Assembly (NCBI GenBank): GCA_001896725.1 | Contig: MPPA01000033.1 | Coordinates: 62,001 to 126,000 of the forward strand | Source of the DNA: Methanococcoides sp. EBM-47 | GTDB taxonomy: Archaea > Halobacteriota > Methanosarcinia > Methanosarcinales > Methanosarcinaceae | Length of the DNA: 64,000 nt | Direction: 5' to 3' | In this document: positions 1 to 8,657 of the stretch, piece after piece | Position numbering within the stretch: position 1 is the stretch's first letter | Layout of the letters: each line of letters begins with the position of its first letter | The notes under the pieces: model-generated | Databases searched by the model: none | Told to the model about the DNA's origin: nothing | Seen by the model: the letters and a program-made list of their open reading frames with translations, nothing else | Made by a program: the position numbers and the translations under genes

Positions 1-785
1 ACTATCTTGGCGATATTGGCAAGCGCAACTCCAAATATCATAAATAATATCGGCACCGAAATATTCATGCTTAAAGCTATGAAATAAAGAGTGAATATTT
101 CGAAAAACCAGATAAGTAACGATAATAGAACAGACTTACTCAACAAAAGGAAGCTGGAAAACAGATCAATTAGGCCAACGTGCATTCCTTTTCCAATAAC
201 AATGAAACTTTTTGTAAATTTAAGTGTGGTACTATTTTCAATAATGTTTAAAATACGGGAAAAAAGAGATATTTTCTTGAAAAATATCAGTCCCATAAAA
301 AAAATTAAACAACCTCCTATCAACATTGATGCATACTTATTAATGGTTGGCACTTTGAACCCAATAAATATGAAGGACATTGCAAACACTCCTGCAGCAA
401 TTAGATCCAGTATCCTAGTGAACACAATTGAAGAGAGAGATTCCTCAATTTTCATACCATATAATTTCAAATAGAGAACATTAGCTATATCTCCTATTTT
501 AGCTGGAAGTAGTACATTGAGTGCATAACTTGAAATATGTAATAAAAAAAGATCTTTTGACTTAATGTTTGCTTTGAAGTGAGCAGTTACATATTGTAAC
601 CTAAACACCCTCAAAACCCATGAAATAGAGTAAATGAATATAGCCAGTGCAAATATTTTCTTGGACATAGTAGATATCAAGAGTAAAAAGTGATCAATAT
701 TTCCATAGTGAATCATGGTCCCTAAGATACACAGTCCAAATAAGAATGAAATAATATGTTTGACATATTGTTTTGTGGATGACAT
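1..785 (-). CDS. Flippase-like integral membrane protein, UPF0104/LPG_synthase_TM family (partial, C-terminus beyond window)
   Basis: A minus-strand frame opens with ATG at 785-783 and stays open to the left edge, so the C-terminus is missing. The translation starts MSSTKQYVKHIISFLFG and is rich in hydrophobic segments. After the second segment comes PAKIGDIANVLYLK, the PAK/R-x-G-E/D signature of the lysylphosphatidylglycerol-synthase transmembrane family (UPF0104; AglD-like relatives occur in archaea). Such proteins are flippases or lipid-linked-sugar partners in envelope biogenesis; the substrate here cannot be told. The start lies immediately after the glycosyltransferase stop (gap of one base), so the two are very likely co-transcribed and work on the same surface glycan. 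Family call good, function inferred. Confidence 0.8.
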   Translation of the reverse strand, partial: MSSTKQYVKHIISFLFGLCILGTMIHYGNIDHFLLLISTMSKKIFALAIFIYSISWVLRVFRLQYVTAHFKANIKSKDLFLLHISSYALNVLLPAKIGDIANVLYLKLYGMKIEESLSSIVFTRILDLIAAGVFAMSFIFIGFKVPTINKYASMLIGGCLIFFMGLIFFKKISLFSRILNIIENSTTLKFTKSFIVIGKGMHVGLIDLFSSFLLLSKSVLLSLLIWFFEIFTLYFIALSMNISVPILFMIFGVALANIAKI

Positions 786-786
786 G

Positions 787-1680
787 TTAATTTTTCCACA
801 ATTTTTCTTCTATGCGATCTAATTTCTTAGTTAGGTAATCCATGATAAGCCCAATGGAGATCAATTGTATTGCAATAAAAAGAAACAATAACGTGAGTAA
901 AGGATAATATGCATGTTCCAGAACACCAAATATTATTTTTTCATATAATGAAGTTATTCCAAAAAAGGCACCTGTGATAATTAAAAATATGCTTGAAAGC
1001 ATAATTGTCTTTGCCAGCAGGGATGTTTCACGATAAGCGATCGACATTAGACCTCTAAACATTTTAGCGCCGTCTCTCATTGGCCTGAGTTTAGAGGTAC
1101 CAACCCTGCTGCGATATCTTATAGGGATTTCCACTATCCTGTAACCAAGTTTTGCGGCTCTGACCGTCATTTTAGTTTCATATTCCAGACTAACAGCACG
1201 CACATCTAATTTCTCAAAATATTCTTTTTTAAAAGCCCTGTAACCAGTCTGACCATCAGTAATATTAATGCAACTGATATATGCTGCCAGAAGCGAAAAT
1301 AACCTGTTTCCGATCATATTCAGGAAAGGCATATTATTAATTCCATCCATGAACCGGGAGCCCAGCACAAGGTCTGCACCTTTTTCGATCTCATTGACAA
1401 ACAGAGGCACATATTCAGCTGGATAAGTACAATCAGCATCTGAAAAAATGATTATATCTCCAGCAGCATGTTCTACACCTGTGCGCAATGCTGATACTTT
1501 CCCTTTGTTTACCTCGTGTTTGTAGACAATAACGCTGCAGTTTTTAGCAACGTTATAAGTATTATCTGAAGAGCCATCGTCTACAACAATGATCTCATCG
1601 ACCTTGTCAATATATTCTTTGATGACTAAAGGTAATGCCTTTTCCTCATTCCATGCCGGAAGAATTAAAGATGTCTTCAT
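787..1680 (-). CDS. Family 2 glycosyltransferase, dolichyl-phosphate sugar synthase type, with two C-terminal TM helices
   Basis: The protein begins MKTSLILPAWNEEKALP, the classic GT-A N-terminus, followed by DDGSSD and a DADCTYPAEY motif for nucleotide-sugar and metal binding. Around residues 150-190 it carries the TDGQTGYRAFKKEYFEKL and EIPIRYRSRVGTSKL signatures typical of DPM1/dolichyl-phosphate glucosyltransferase-like enzymes. Two hydrophobic helices close the C-terminus. It probably transfers a sugar from UDP- or GDP-sugar to dolichyl phosphate or a related lipid at the inner membrane face. The frame is open from 1704, but ATG at 1680 is preceded by a GGAAAGTGA Shine-Dalgarno-like stretch and gives the family's normal start. 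It lies one base upstream of the flippase-like gene. Confidence 0.88.
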   Translation of the reverse strand: MKTSLILPAWNEEKALPLVIKEYIDKVDEIIVVDDGSSDNTYNVAKNCSVIVYKHEVNKGKVSALRTGVEHAAGDIIIFSDADCTYPAEYVPLFVNEIEKGADLVLGSRFMDGINNMPFLNMIGNRLFSLLAAYISCINITDGQTGYRAFKKEYFEKLDVRAVSLEYETKMTVRAAKLGYRIVEIPIRYRSRVGTSKLRPMRDGAKMFRGLMSIAYRETSLLAKTIMLSSIFLIITGAFFGITSLYEKIIFGVLEHAYYPLLTLLFLFIAIQLISIGLIMDYLTKKLDRIEEKLWKN

Positions 1681-1704
1681 CAAATCACTTTCCTTACTTC
1701 TCAC

Positions 1705-1945
1705 TGAAACTTTTTATTGTATGTTCAAGCTCTTCACGCAGGTCTACAACAGGTTCTCATCCCAGGACTTCTTTTGCTTTGTCAATACTTGTTCTTTCAG
1801 TGCATGATTACTGAAATTAGGTATCCCTCTTCGATTACCAGCTCTACTCCTCTTGGTCCGATGAGGTCAACATTTCCAGTAACTTTCAGGTTGCGGGTTA
1901 ACAAGGGGTTGCCATAGAACTCGGATGTAAATCAAGAACCGTACA
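1705..1945 (-). pseudogene. Decayed NAD-dependent epimerase/UDP-glucuronate decarboxylase-like SDR gene
   Basis: Fragments of an SDR sugar-nucleotide enzyme can be read on the minus strand in shifting frames: TSEFYGNP, then LVNPQPESYW, then GNVDLIGPRG, then after an internal deletion RTSIDKAKEVLG and EPVVDLREELEHTIKSF. These match conserved blocks of UDP-glucuronate decarboxylase/dTDP-glucose dehydratase relatives (catalytic Y region and C-terminal helix). There are at least two frameshifts, one deletion of most of the middle, and a TGA where the usual Trp of LGWEP stands (around 1757). It is dead. It probably belonged to the same glycan locus as the glycosyltransferase downstream. Confidence 0.7.
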
Positions 1946-2610
1946 CCCTAATCCTTTGTAAGGTTCAGAATATTCCTTAAGTTCTAATTCATTCCCCTTC
2001 CTTCCAACCTTTAAGATTAACTACAATTCTATAGATAAGGTTATATATAGTTAAGCTGCTGGAACTTTCCTGAACTTAAACATTTAAAACTAAAACCTTA
2101 ATTCATACATTAATGTAGAGACTATAAATATATTTTATATATTGATATTTTCATGTGGCTGGAACAAAAAGGAGGTTCAGGAATCCCAACCACGTGATTT
2201 ATAGCCCCCGGAGGGAGCAACTGATTCAATGCAACTCCATTTTATTACTTTCATCCTGCTCCAACAATCTATAAAACCTTTGACTTTTACTGATTGAGGA
2301 GGCATGTCCATGATTGGAGCAAACTATCCAGATTGTCGAGATCTGGATAATAGGTAATCATGATGAAGCTATTTGCGCCAACAAATAACACCATGCCCTA
2401 TAGTAAAAATGCTATGGTCTTATTTAACGGTTATTAATTGAATCAGTGATTTCAAATGAGTGATATATGAATATTAGAACTCCATAGCTGAAAAAAGTAA
2501 TAAAATGCCATTAACTGTAAAGTATCCTTTTTGTCAATTGCATCTAATACATTTATTAACAGTTATTTGGTATGTAATTAAAAGCATCAAATACCATTAG
2601 GCTATAGGAC
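1946..2610. other. Non-coding stretch containing a candidate att site
   Basis: No convincing gene. A short coding-like minus-strand run (LKEYSEPYKGLGCTVLDL) near 1930-1990 may be another decayed fragment of the glycan locus. The rest is AT-rich. The notable element is the 14-bp match to the tRNA-Thr 3' end at 2203-2216, listed separately. Confidence 0.5.
2203..2216 (+). other. Candidate distal attachment site: 14-bp direct copy of the tRNA-Thr 3' end
   Basis: AGCCCCCGGAGGGA occurs here and again at 12762-12775, where it is the acceptor/T-arm 3' end of tRNA-Thr(CGU) plus one flanking base. Both copies have the same orientation. The integrase gene at 11511-12671 lies directly inside the tRNA-proximal copy. 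This is the geometry expected for an element integrated into a tRNA 3' end, with the displaced end left at the far side. The match is short, so chance or older decay cannot be excluded. Confidence 0.5.
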
Positions 2611-3030
2611 TTATGATAAGTGTCCATTCTTCCAGAAAAAGGGTTTTTCCGGATTTCGTTCGAACCTTTCAAATACACTCGCGTAAAGAGCAGGGTATTT
2701 TGCTTCGGCAAGTGGAATAGAGAACATTCTTTCTGGATGGTCAGGACTTCCGCCCAAGCCGATCACAACAAAGAAATGAAGATTTGTTTCCCGTTCATAT
2801 TCCCTGTATCTCTCTAACTGGTCAGGATTTGTCCAGTCGAGTTTGTTCTGATACAAGTCCGATCTAAACTTGCACTCTACACAGAAAAGTTCCTCTCTAC
2901 CCTTATAGCGGTATCTCATCACCAGGTCGGGATTACAATCTGATTCAACGAAACGGTCATGTTTCCGTGCGATATTCGTTGTCCATTGTACAATTGAGAA
3001 GTAATTCTCATCAAAAAGGTCCACAAACAT
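2611..3030 (-). CDS. Small PD-(D/E)XK nuclease-fold protein
   Basis: About 139 residues from ATG at 3030; GTG at 3036 is also in frame, but GGAG sits five bases before the ATG. The core NPDLVMRYRYKG followed by LFCVECKFRS gives a D...E-x-K arrangement (D about 36, E-C-K about 53-55) typical of the PD-(D/E)XK phosphodiesterase fold. The tail LHFFVVIGLGGSPDHPE and FFWKNGHLS is shared by an uncharacterised family of stand-alone proteins of this type. It could be a nuclease, or a fold relative with another role. It lies just inside the candidate att site, as cargo of the 2.2-12.8 kb island, with no visible cognate methylase beside it. Confidence 0.7.
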   Translation of the reverse strand: MFVDLFDENYFSIVQWTTNIARKHDRFVESDCNPDLVMRYRYKGREELFCVECKFRSDLYQNKLDWTNPDQLERYREYERETNLHFFVVIGLGGSPDHPERMFSIPLAEAKYPALYASVFERFERNPEKPFFWKNGHLS

Positions 3031-3038
3031 GACCACTC

Positions 3039-3182
3039 CGGCAAACCCTCATCCTCGAAGTCCAGGCCATCACCAAGAATAAATGGGGCTTCTATAATTT
3101 CCTGCCCAGATCCTACTTCTTTGATGTCTCGCAGGTTCTGGACCTCTATGACACCTCCGAAGAACTTGACCCTTTAACCTGA
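3039..3182 (+). pseudogene. Orphan C-terminal coding fragment
   Basis: A 47-codon plus-strand frame ending in TGA at 3180-3182 reads like real protein (LEVQAITKNKWGFYNF, then SQVLDLYDTSEELDPL) but has no start and begins next to the divergent nuclease-fold gene. I do not recognise the family. It is most likely the leftover end of a gene cut by island rearrangement. Confidence 0.3.
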
Positions 3183-3689
3183 TTTACCGTTTCGCCCGCT
3201 TCGCCCATCATGGCAAGCGACCCAGGCCGCCCGCCTGATGGCGGCGGCAGGTAAGTACGGTGAACTGAAGAAATAAATTAGGAGAAACATTATTGGAACA
3301 CTGACTTCACTTCTACTTAGAGTCTACTAGCTTTAATGGGTCTGTAATGATGGATCTGCGCCTACCTGAAAAGGCCGTCTGCAAATTGAGAAATAAGCAC
3401 AGAGAAGAAACAAGCTTACTACATGAGTGAAAAGGAATCAGATAAATTTATCTTATTGATTTGATATATAATATAATGTAAGTGGGGATAATATGACGAA
3501 CATAAATTTAAAAATGGAATTAGTGTGAAGAATGTATTGGTGTCTATAGTTGGATGTACAAAACCGACAGATGAGCAGAGCTTTTCTTTTGTTTGGTAAA
3601 ACAAAAAAACCAATCAGCAGGATAACCAAGCTACCCGAAAGTAGGGTGAGATTACTGCTCAGTTTCAAAAAATTGAAAGGAGAAAAATC
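3183..3689. other. Intergenic stretch, nothing recognised
   Basis: About 500 bases with GC-rich debris near 3190-3250 and AT-rich sequence after it. No gene, RNA or repeat seen. The last 15 bases hold GGAG, the ribosome-binding site of the LGFP-repeat gene. Confidence 0.5.
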
Positions 3690-4601
3690 ATGACCACGAT
3701 AGAAATGAAGTATTCGCAACTTGGCGAAGCTAGTGGCTTCTTAGGGGAACCATTAACTACAGAATTAATGTGTTCAGATGCAGTCGGGCGTTACAACCAC
3801 TTCAAAGGTGGTTCTATCTATTGGCATCCTGACCTGGGAGCATTCGAAGTGCATGGGAAAATTCGTGAGAAATGGGCTAGCCTGGGATGGGAAAAAAGTC
3901 ATCTCGGATATCCAACGACAGATGAATGCATAACTCCTGACGGAATTGGGCGTTACAACCACTTCCAAGGTGGTTCTATCTATTGGCATCCTGATCTGGG
4001 AGCATTCGAAGTGCATGGGAAAATTCGTGAGAAATGGGCTAGCCTGGGATGGGAGAAAAGTTATCTCGGATATCCTAAAAGCGATGAAAATATCGAACTA
4101 GACGGAATCTGTCGTTGTAGTTACTTCCAAAGAGGATTTATTTATTCTCATCCTGATTTGGGGGCATTTGCCATGGCTGACAACAGCTTGGCACAACCTC
4201 AAAAGCCTTTCGGTGGATCATGGGATCCTACTTACGGATGCCAATGGCCCGGTGTGTGGAGGTCTAACTGGTATTCTCCAACAGGGTGGTATTGGGGCAA
4301 TATAGAAGTTGAAGTTGGAACCGGGAAGGCTCTTTTGAGGCACGATGGCCCATCAGGCGACTACAGTACGATGATGGGCTATGGTAGCCTTGTTTATGAT
4401 ACGTTTGGAAATCCTATTGCCTACCGTTGGGCTGGGCAATGGCAGCGAGAGAAGGGGCAATCAGGTGGCTCTAAGCAATATGGCCAGTTTGTTTTGGATC
4501 TAAGCTACGATTATAATAACTGCAAATTTGTGGGATTCTGGACCTATGGAGATGAAAATCCATTGACATCCAAAAATAAGTATGTTTGGCAAGGATTTTG
4601 A
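3690..4601 (+). CDS. LGFP-repeat protein with an aromatic-rich C-terminal domain
   Basis: 303 aa. Residues about 10-165 hold three LGFP-type repeats of 54 aa (motifs LGYP, GRYNHF, GGSIYWHPDLGAFEVHG, WASLGWEKS). The first two full units are nearly identical even at DNA level. LGFP repeats are found in cell-wall-associated proteins and esterases of actinobacteria and in scattered archaea and are thought to mediate surface or glycan contact. Residues about 175-303 form a Trp/Tyr/Gly-rich domain I do not recognise, probably beta-rich. No signal peptide is visible, which is odd for an envelope protein. ATG is preceded by AAAGGAGAAAAATC. It sits alone as island cargo. Confidence 0.8.
   Translation: MTTIEMKYSQLGEASGFLGEPLTTELMCSDAVGRYNHFKGGSIYWHPDLGAFEVHGKIREKWASLGWEKSHLGYPTTDECITPDGIGRYNHFQGGSIYWHPDLGAFEVHGKIREKWASLGWEKSYLGYPKSDENIELDGICRCSYFQRGFIYSHPDLGAFAMADNSLAQPQKPFGGSWDPTYGCQWPGVWRSNWYSPTGWYWGNIEVEVGTGKALLRHDGPSGDYSTMMGYGSLVYDTFGNPIAYRWAGQWQREKGQSGGSKQYGQFVLDLSYDYNNCKFVGFWTYGDENPLTSKNKYVWQGF
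3786..4075 (+). repeat. Tandem 162-bp coding repeat (two near-identical copies)
   Basis: Bases 3786-3913 and 3948-4075 are direct repeats at a 162-bp offset with about four mismatches over 128 bp. They encode LGFP units 1 and 2 of the gene above. The near-identity implies a recent duplication, or gene conversion, within the gene. Confidence 0.9.
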
Positions 4602-4749
4602 TTTCTGGTTGGCAGTAAGAGCTACCCCGACAGGGGGAAAAGACTGTTTGGTGGAATCATCAAACCCTATCGGGCAATGCTTCAGCATCGGTCATCTATG
4701 AGACGTTATAGCAGGCCAAAAACATTTCTTCATCTGGTCTGCTGTCTCA

Positions 4750-5107
4750 ATAGAATCCAATTGGGCTCGCAAGGAAGCGGTTGAAGGCGATTGAGGACAT
4801 ATTAATAAAGAGCAGATACGGCTTTACCACGATATTGGCCTTGAGATCCTGGACCGTCAGAACCAGCCGGGCTGGGTGCCAAGGTGATCCAACGGCTCTC
4901 CATGGATCTGCGGGAAGCTTTTCCAGATATGAAAGGCTTGTCCTCGAACAATCTCAAATACATGCGGTTCTTTGCCCAGAACTGTCCTGATCTTAGATTT
5001 GGTCAGCAGTCTGCTGACCAATTACCCTGGTTGCACATCGTGACACTGGTTACCAAAATGGGAACTTCTGAATTACAGGAATGGTATGGCAGGGAAACTA
5101 TCCAATA
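4750..5107 (+). pseudogene. Broken YhcG/DUF1016-family nuclease gene, N-terminal part only
   Basis: Two overlapping frames together read like the DUF1016 N-terminal domain: NKEQIRLYHDIGLEILDRQ in one frame, then from about 4875 GAKVIQRLSMDLREAFPDMKG, NNLKYMRFFAQ and QQSADQLPWLH, ending EWYGRETIQ and a TAG. The frame change falls at TGGGTGCC (about 4873-4880), where the family needs TGGGGTGCC, so one G has been lost. The expected continuation NGWSR and the whole C-terminal PD-(D/E)XK domain are absent. These genes usually accompany type I R-M loci, which fits the hsd operon 0.7 kb away. Confidence 0.75.
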
Positions 5108-5175
5108 GACAGTCTCTGCTGAAATCCTGTGAAATGTGAAACATTGTATGATGAAGATACAGCCGAATAGAGTAA

Positions 5176-5754
5176 TCAATCCAGTTTGTTCTCAATTTCA
5201 AGCAGTTTTTCGTATTCGTCTATCAAAGGATGGTCCCATGTTTCTCTGAGCATCCGCAACACTTCTTTTTCAAACCATAATTTCTGATCTTTTCCCCGAT
5301 TGAATTTTGTCCATATACCGGGTCCCTGCTCGGCATAGGCAACAAGGAGACTTTCAATGTTATGGATCTTATCCGCTACTGCTACAGCCTTTGCTCCTTC
5401 GGGACCATTTAGGACCGTTTCCACATACTTCTTTTTCTTTTCTTCCCACGAAAGACTGTCATCATTGGTTACAGCTTTGACGATCTCATATACCTCATTT
5501 CCAAGTTCAGCCTTCAACTGCTCGTGAGTACATGTGGTATCTTCAAGAACGTCATGTGTCAGAGCAGCAGCTACCACTGAATCAGAAAAGCCGTGTTTTG
5601 AAAGCTTCAAAGCCACCATGAACGGATGAATGATGTATGGCAAGCCGTCAACCTTTCTTTTTTGTCCCTCATGCGCTACCACAGCCAAACGAGTAGCCTT
5701 TTCAACAAGACCTATCTCAAAACCATTCTCAACGGTCGTATCATTCAACCTCAA
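5176..5754 (-). CDS. HD-domain hydrolase, MESH1/SpoT-hydrolase-like
   Basis: 192 aa with the (p)ppGpp-hydrolase style HD signature in order: ATRLAVVAHEGQKRKVDG, then YIIHPFMVA, then AALTHDVLEDT (the HD pair, near residues 67-68), then VAVADKIHNIESLL. This is the metal-dependent HD core of SpoT/RelA hydrolase domains and of small MESH1-type enzymes; no synthetase domain is present. Known relatives hydrolyse (p)ppGpp or NADPH phosphate; the substrate here is unknown. It starts 34 bases after the hsdS stop on the same strand, so it is probably the last gene of the type I R-M operon. That position suggests a nucleotide-signal role tied to defence, but this is inference. Confidence 0.82.
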   Translation of the reverse strand: MRLNDTTVENGFEIGLVEKATRLAVVAHEGQKRKVDGLPYIIHPFMVALKLSKHGFSDSVVAAALTHDVLEDTTCTHEQLKAELGNEVYEIVKAVTNDDSLSWEEKKKKYVETVLNGPEGAKAVAVADKIHNIESLLVAYAEQGPGIWTKFNRGKDQKLWFEKEVLRMLRETWDHPLIDEYEKLLEIENKLD

Positions 5755-5788
5755 AACCCCCTCTTTAATTCAAGCATCCCACGAGCAT

Positions 5789-7249
5789 TTATTTTTTGCC
5801 ACTTTTCCCCTCAGCTTTTATCCTCTTAAGCAGCACCTCAGCCGACTCATACTCCCTGCCCTCCTGCCTGGCAAGCTCAGCCTCTGTGGGCACAAGTTCC
5901 CCCGAAAATGCCTTTGCAAGAATGGACTGCCTCAATCTCTCCGTCTTCTCCCTTGCCACCGCCACCTTCGCTTCAATGGAATCAGCAAAAGCAAAGAGTG
6001 CATCGACCCGCCGGACTATTTCCTGCTGTTCGGGAAGGGGAGGGAGAATAAGAGGCCATTCACGAACAATTTTATTGGTTAAATTAGGTTGTGCTCCACC
6101 TTGACCTGCTTTTATTAATTCTTCTCTTTGAGATAGAAGGTAATAAAACAAAAACATACGGTTTATTACAACTGGGTTAACTTGACAATTAGCACAAGCC
6201 TGATTCGTTGCAGCATCAATATTTAAAACTCCAAGTTTTCCAATTGTTGCACCATATAATGCAATGGAAATAAAACCTGCTGGTAATAGCTTCGCTGAAC
6301 AATTATCCAATCCTTCTTGAGTTATTTTTTCTTCAGTATCTGTTACAATACCATCATTTAAATCTCCACTTTTGACCCATGAAATATTACCGCCAAAGTA
6401 TTCCTTTTTCTTTCGTGAAGGTGTGCTGCCTGTACTCCATTCGCCTATTTGTTCAAGTGCAGAATAAGCCCACCCCTCCGGCAGCTTCGGCAATTCTACA
6501 ATCTCCTCTTCTGTGAGAGGTTTTACAGGCTTTATTTTCTTACCGAAAGCCTTTGCAGCTTCTTCTCTCTCCTTGCGGATTTGTTCTAGCAATTCCCTTG
6601 CATCCGGCAAATCTTTCTGCTCCTCCCTCCAATCCTCCGTCAGCCTCCCATCGCACGCAGCAGCCAGCACCGCCTGCCTGAAAGCCTTCATGATCCCGGG
6701 CACCCTGTCAAGCCGCTCATTAGTCGCATCCAGCCGCGCGAAAAGTGCTTCGATGGCTGTAACTATGCGGTGCTGTTCGGGGAGGGGAGGGAGAGGAATT
6801 TGTGCAGCTTTGACTACTGTATCACTGGTTGCAGGGTACTGAGAGCCACGTTGTTGTGGAGTAACCGAGTCAATAAACTCATCAGTTTGCACAAAAATGA
6901 ACAAATATTTAGGTAAAACTCCTATAGAAGGCCGTAAAACCGTGAATCCCGTAGAACAAAGTTGATTCGTATATTCTTCTCCAACGATTGCTATATTTTT
7001 GAGATAGGTTCTAACGTTAGAGAATAGAACATCATTAGCCTTAATGGGACGGCGTGCTCTAGAAGGTGCATCTCTTCCTTTGAACTCCTTATATTCTGAG
7101 ATTACAAACCTACGATTATCTATGGATGAAATGTCAATGTACTTGAAATCTCTATCAGGCTCATTTTCAGGTTTCACGTTCTTAACATCGAGTGTAATAT
7201 CAAATAATCGAGTATTAGCCCACCCCTCCGGCAGTTCATTCTGCTGCAT
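5789..7249 (-). CDS. hsdS: Type I restriction-modification specificity subunit HsdS
   Basis: 486 aa with the standard two-TRD layout. TRD1 starts at LPEGWANTRLFDI and ends in the first conserved helix (LPPLPEQHRIV, then LFARLDATNERLD). TRD2 starts at LPEGWAYSALEQIG and ends in the second helix (LPPLPEQQEIVRRVDALF, then SILAKAFSGELVP). HsdS recognises a bipartite site and holds two HsdM copies. Its start overlaps the hsdM end by 14 bases. DNA coding for both TRDs (about 6070-6450 and 6840-7215) is distinctly AT-richer than the conserved helices, the usual mark of TRD exchange. Intact, no frame problems seen. Confidence 0.95.
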   Translation of the reverse strand: MQQNELPEGWANTRLFDITLDVKNVKPENEPDRDFKYIDISSIDNRRFVISEYKEFKGRDAPSRARRPIKANDVLFSNVRTYLKNIAIVGEEYTNQLCSTGFTVLRPSIGVLPKYLFIFVQTDEFIDSVTPQQRGSQYPATSDTVVKAAQIPLPPLPEQHRIVTAIEALFARLDATNERLDRVPGIMKAFRQAVLAAACDGRLTEDWREEQKDLPDARELLEQIRKEREEAAKAFGKKIKPVKPLTEEEIVELPKLPEGWAYSALEQIGEWSTGSTPSRKKKEYFGGNISWVKSGDLNDGIVTDTEEKITQEGLDNCSAKLLPAGFISIALYGATIGKLGVLNIDAATNQACANCQVNPVVINRMFLFYYLLSQREELIKAGQGGAQPNLTNKIVREWPLILPPLPEQQEIVRRVDALFAFADSIEAKVAVAREKTERLRQSILAKAFSGELVPTEAELARQEGREYESAEVLLKRIKAEGKSGKK

Positions 7250-8657
7250 ACCCGTTCCCCATCAGATCCAGAATAGCATTCAGTTCACCCACAGCGGCCT
7301 CAAGCTCATCGATGGCCTCTGCAGCAAGTTCCACAGGATCAGGCATATCATCAGTATCGCTCAGGGATTCATCCCTCAACCACCTGAGAGAATCTACCTT
7401 GTAATCCCGCTCCTTAAGTTCAGAGATATGGAACTTACGCCAGCGGTCTTCCGGTGAATCCTTCTCGTCACGCTTTGCCCTGCCGTTAGGATCATCACCA
7501 AAACATTTCTCGAACTCTGCGAAATGCTCCCGCGTAAGCGGACGGTCCTTCTTGGTGATCTTGGGCACGTTTGTCCGGCAGTCATACACCCACGTCTGGT
7601 CCGTGGGAATACCCTTGGTAAAGAAGATCACATTGGTTTTAGTACCCGGGGAATACGGGGTAAAAGTGCCATCAGGCAGCCTCAGCACAGTATGCAGATC
7701 GCAATCCTCGCACAGCACCTTGAACACCTCTCCTGCCTGATCGGCAAACAGCACATTATCAGGCACCACAATGGCAGCCCTGCCACCGGGTTTAAGGATG
7801 GTCATCACATGCTGGATAAAATTGAGCTGCTTGTTGGAAGTCTCCACTACGAAATCCTCACGTCCCGGAGACTGGTTCGCACCCTTCGTCCCAAATGGAG
7901 GATTGGTAAGCACCACATCGAACTTCTTAGATTCCGGGATCTCATAGATGGAATCACCCAGCTTTATCTCAGGCTCAATGCCATGTAAATACAGGTTCAT
8001 CAAAGCCAGTCTGCGAGGGCGTTCCACAAGCTCCTGTCCAAAATACGTGCTGTGGCGGATAAGCTTCGCCAGATCACGATCCAGTGCTCCACCTGCGGTC
8101 ATCTCCTTGAGCCATTCATAAGCACACACCAGAAAACCACCCGTACCACATGCCGGGTCCATGATAGAGAAATCCCTGTGACCCCGGGGATCAGGCTGCA
8201 TACATCTCACGATCATCTGGATAACAATACGCGGAGTGAAATACTGTCCTGCACCTTTCTTACCCTCGCTTGCAGCCTTCTCCAGCAACCCCTCAAAAGC
8301 CATAGCCTTAACATCAATATCCAGGCCCGTCCACTCAGTCTCATCAATAAGTGAGATCATCTTCTTCAGGCTCACAGGGTTATGGAAACGTGAAAGAGCA
8401 CCCGCAAAGATATCTCCCAGCAGGCCATCCTGCTTACCCAGGGTACGCAGTGCATCCGTATAATGCTCTATAAGCTCGGTCCCAGATTGCTCTTTCAGGG
8501 ATCTCCAGTCGCATTTCTCAGGAAGTGGAATTCCCCGCTCATCAGCCATCTTCAGGAACAGCAGGTACGTGATCTGTTCGATATAATCCCCGTAATCAAT
8601 ACCTTCATGCCGTAAAGTATGGCAAAAACCCCATAATTTCTGTACTATATCGCTCAT
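7236..8657 (-). CDS. hsdM: Type I restriction-modification methyltransferase subunit HsdM
   Basis: 473 aa. An HsdM N-terminal helical domain (about 1-130) is followed by the N6-adenine methyltransferase domain with motif I DPACGTGGF at 167-175 and motif IV TNPPFG at 251-256. The sequence GAGQYFTP at 136-142 is typical of the family. It transfers the methyl group of SAM to adenine in the HsdS target and forms the M2S core and R2M2S2 complex. Its ATG overlaps the hsdR stop by four bases (ATGA-type coupling), and its end overlaps hsdS. The C-terminal helical region (about 430-470) is as expected for HsdS contact. Confidence 0.96.
   Translation of the reverse strand: MSDIVQKLWGFCHTLRHEGIDYGDYIEQITYLLFLKMADERGIPLPEKCDWRSLKEQSGTELIEHYTDALRTLGKQDGLLGDIFAGALSRFHNPVSLKKMISLIDETEWTGLDIDVKAMAFEGLLEKAASEGKKGAGQYFTPRIVIQMIVRCMQPDPRGHRDFSIMDPACGTGGFLVCAYEWLKEMTAGGALDRDLAKLIRHSTYFGQELVERPRRLALMNLYLHGIEPEIKLGDSIYEIPESKKFDVVLTNPPFGTKGANQSPGREDFVVETSNKQLNFIQHVMTILKPGGRAAIVVPDNVLFADQAGEVFKVLCEDCDLHTVLRLPDGTFTPYSPGTKTNVIFFTKGIPTDQTWVYDCRTNVPKITKKDRPLTREHFAEFEKCFGDDPNGRAKRDEKDSPEDRWRKFHISELKERDYKVDSLRWLRDESLSDTDDMPDPVELAAEAIDELEAAVGELNAILDLMGNGYAAE

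Noticed and set aside
91-474. Plus-strand 127-aa frame at the left edge
   Set aside because: It is antisense to the membrane protein whose conserved PAKIGD signature reads on the minus strand.
1705-1945. TGA read as Trp or a recoding event in the SDR gene
   Set aside because: The same stretch also has frameshifts and a large deletion, so ordinary decay explains the TGA.
3786-4075. CRISPR-like direct repeats
   Set aside because: Only two long copies, fully within a coding frame, encoding LGFP units.
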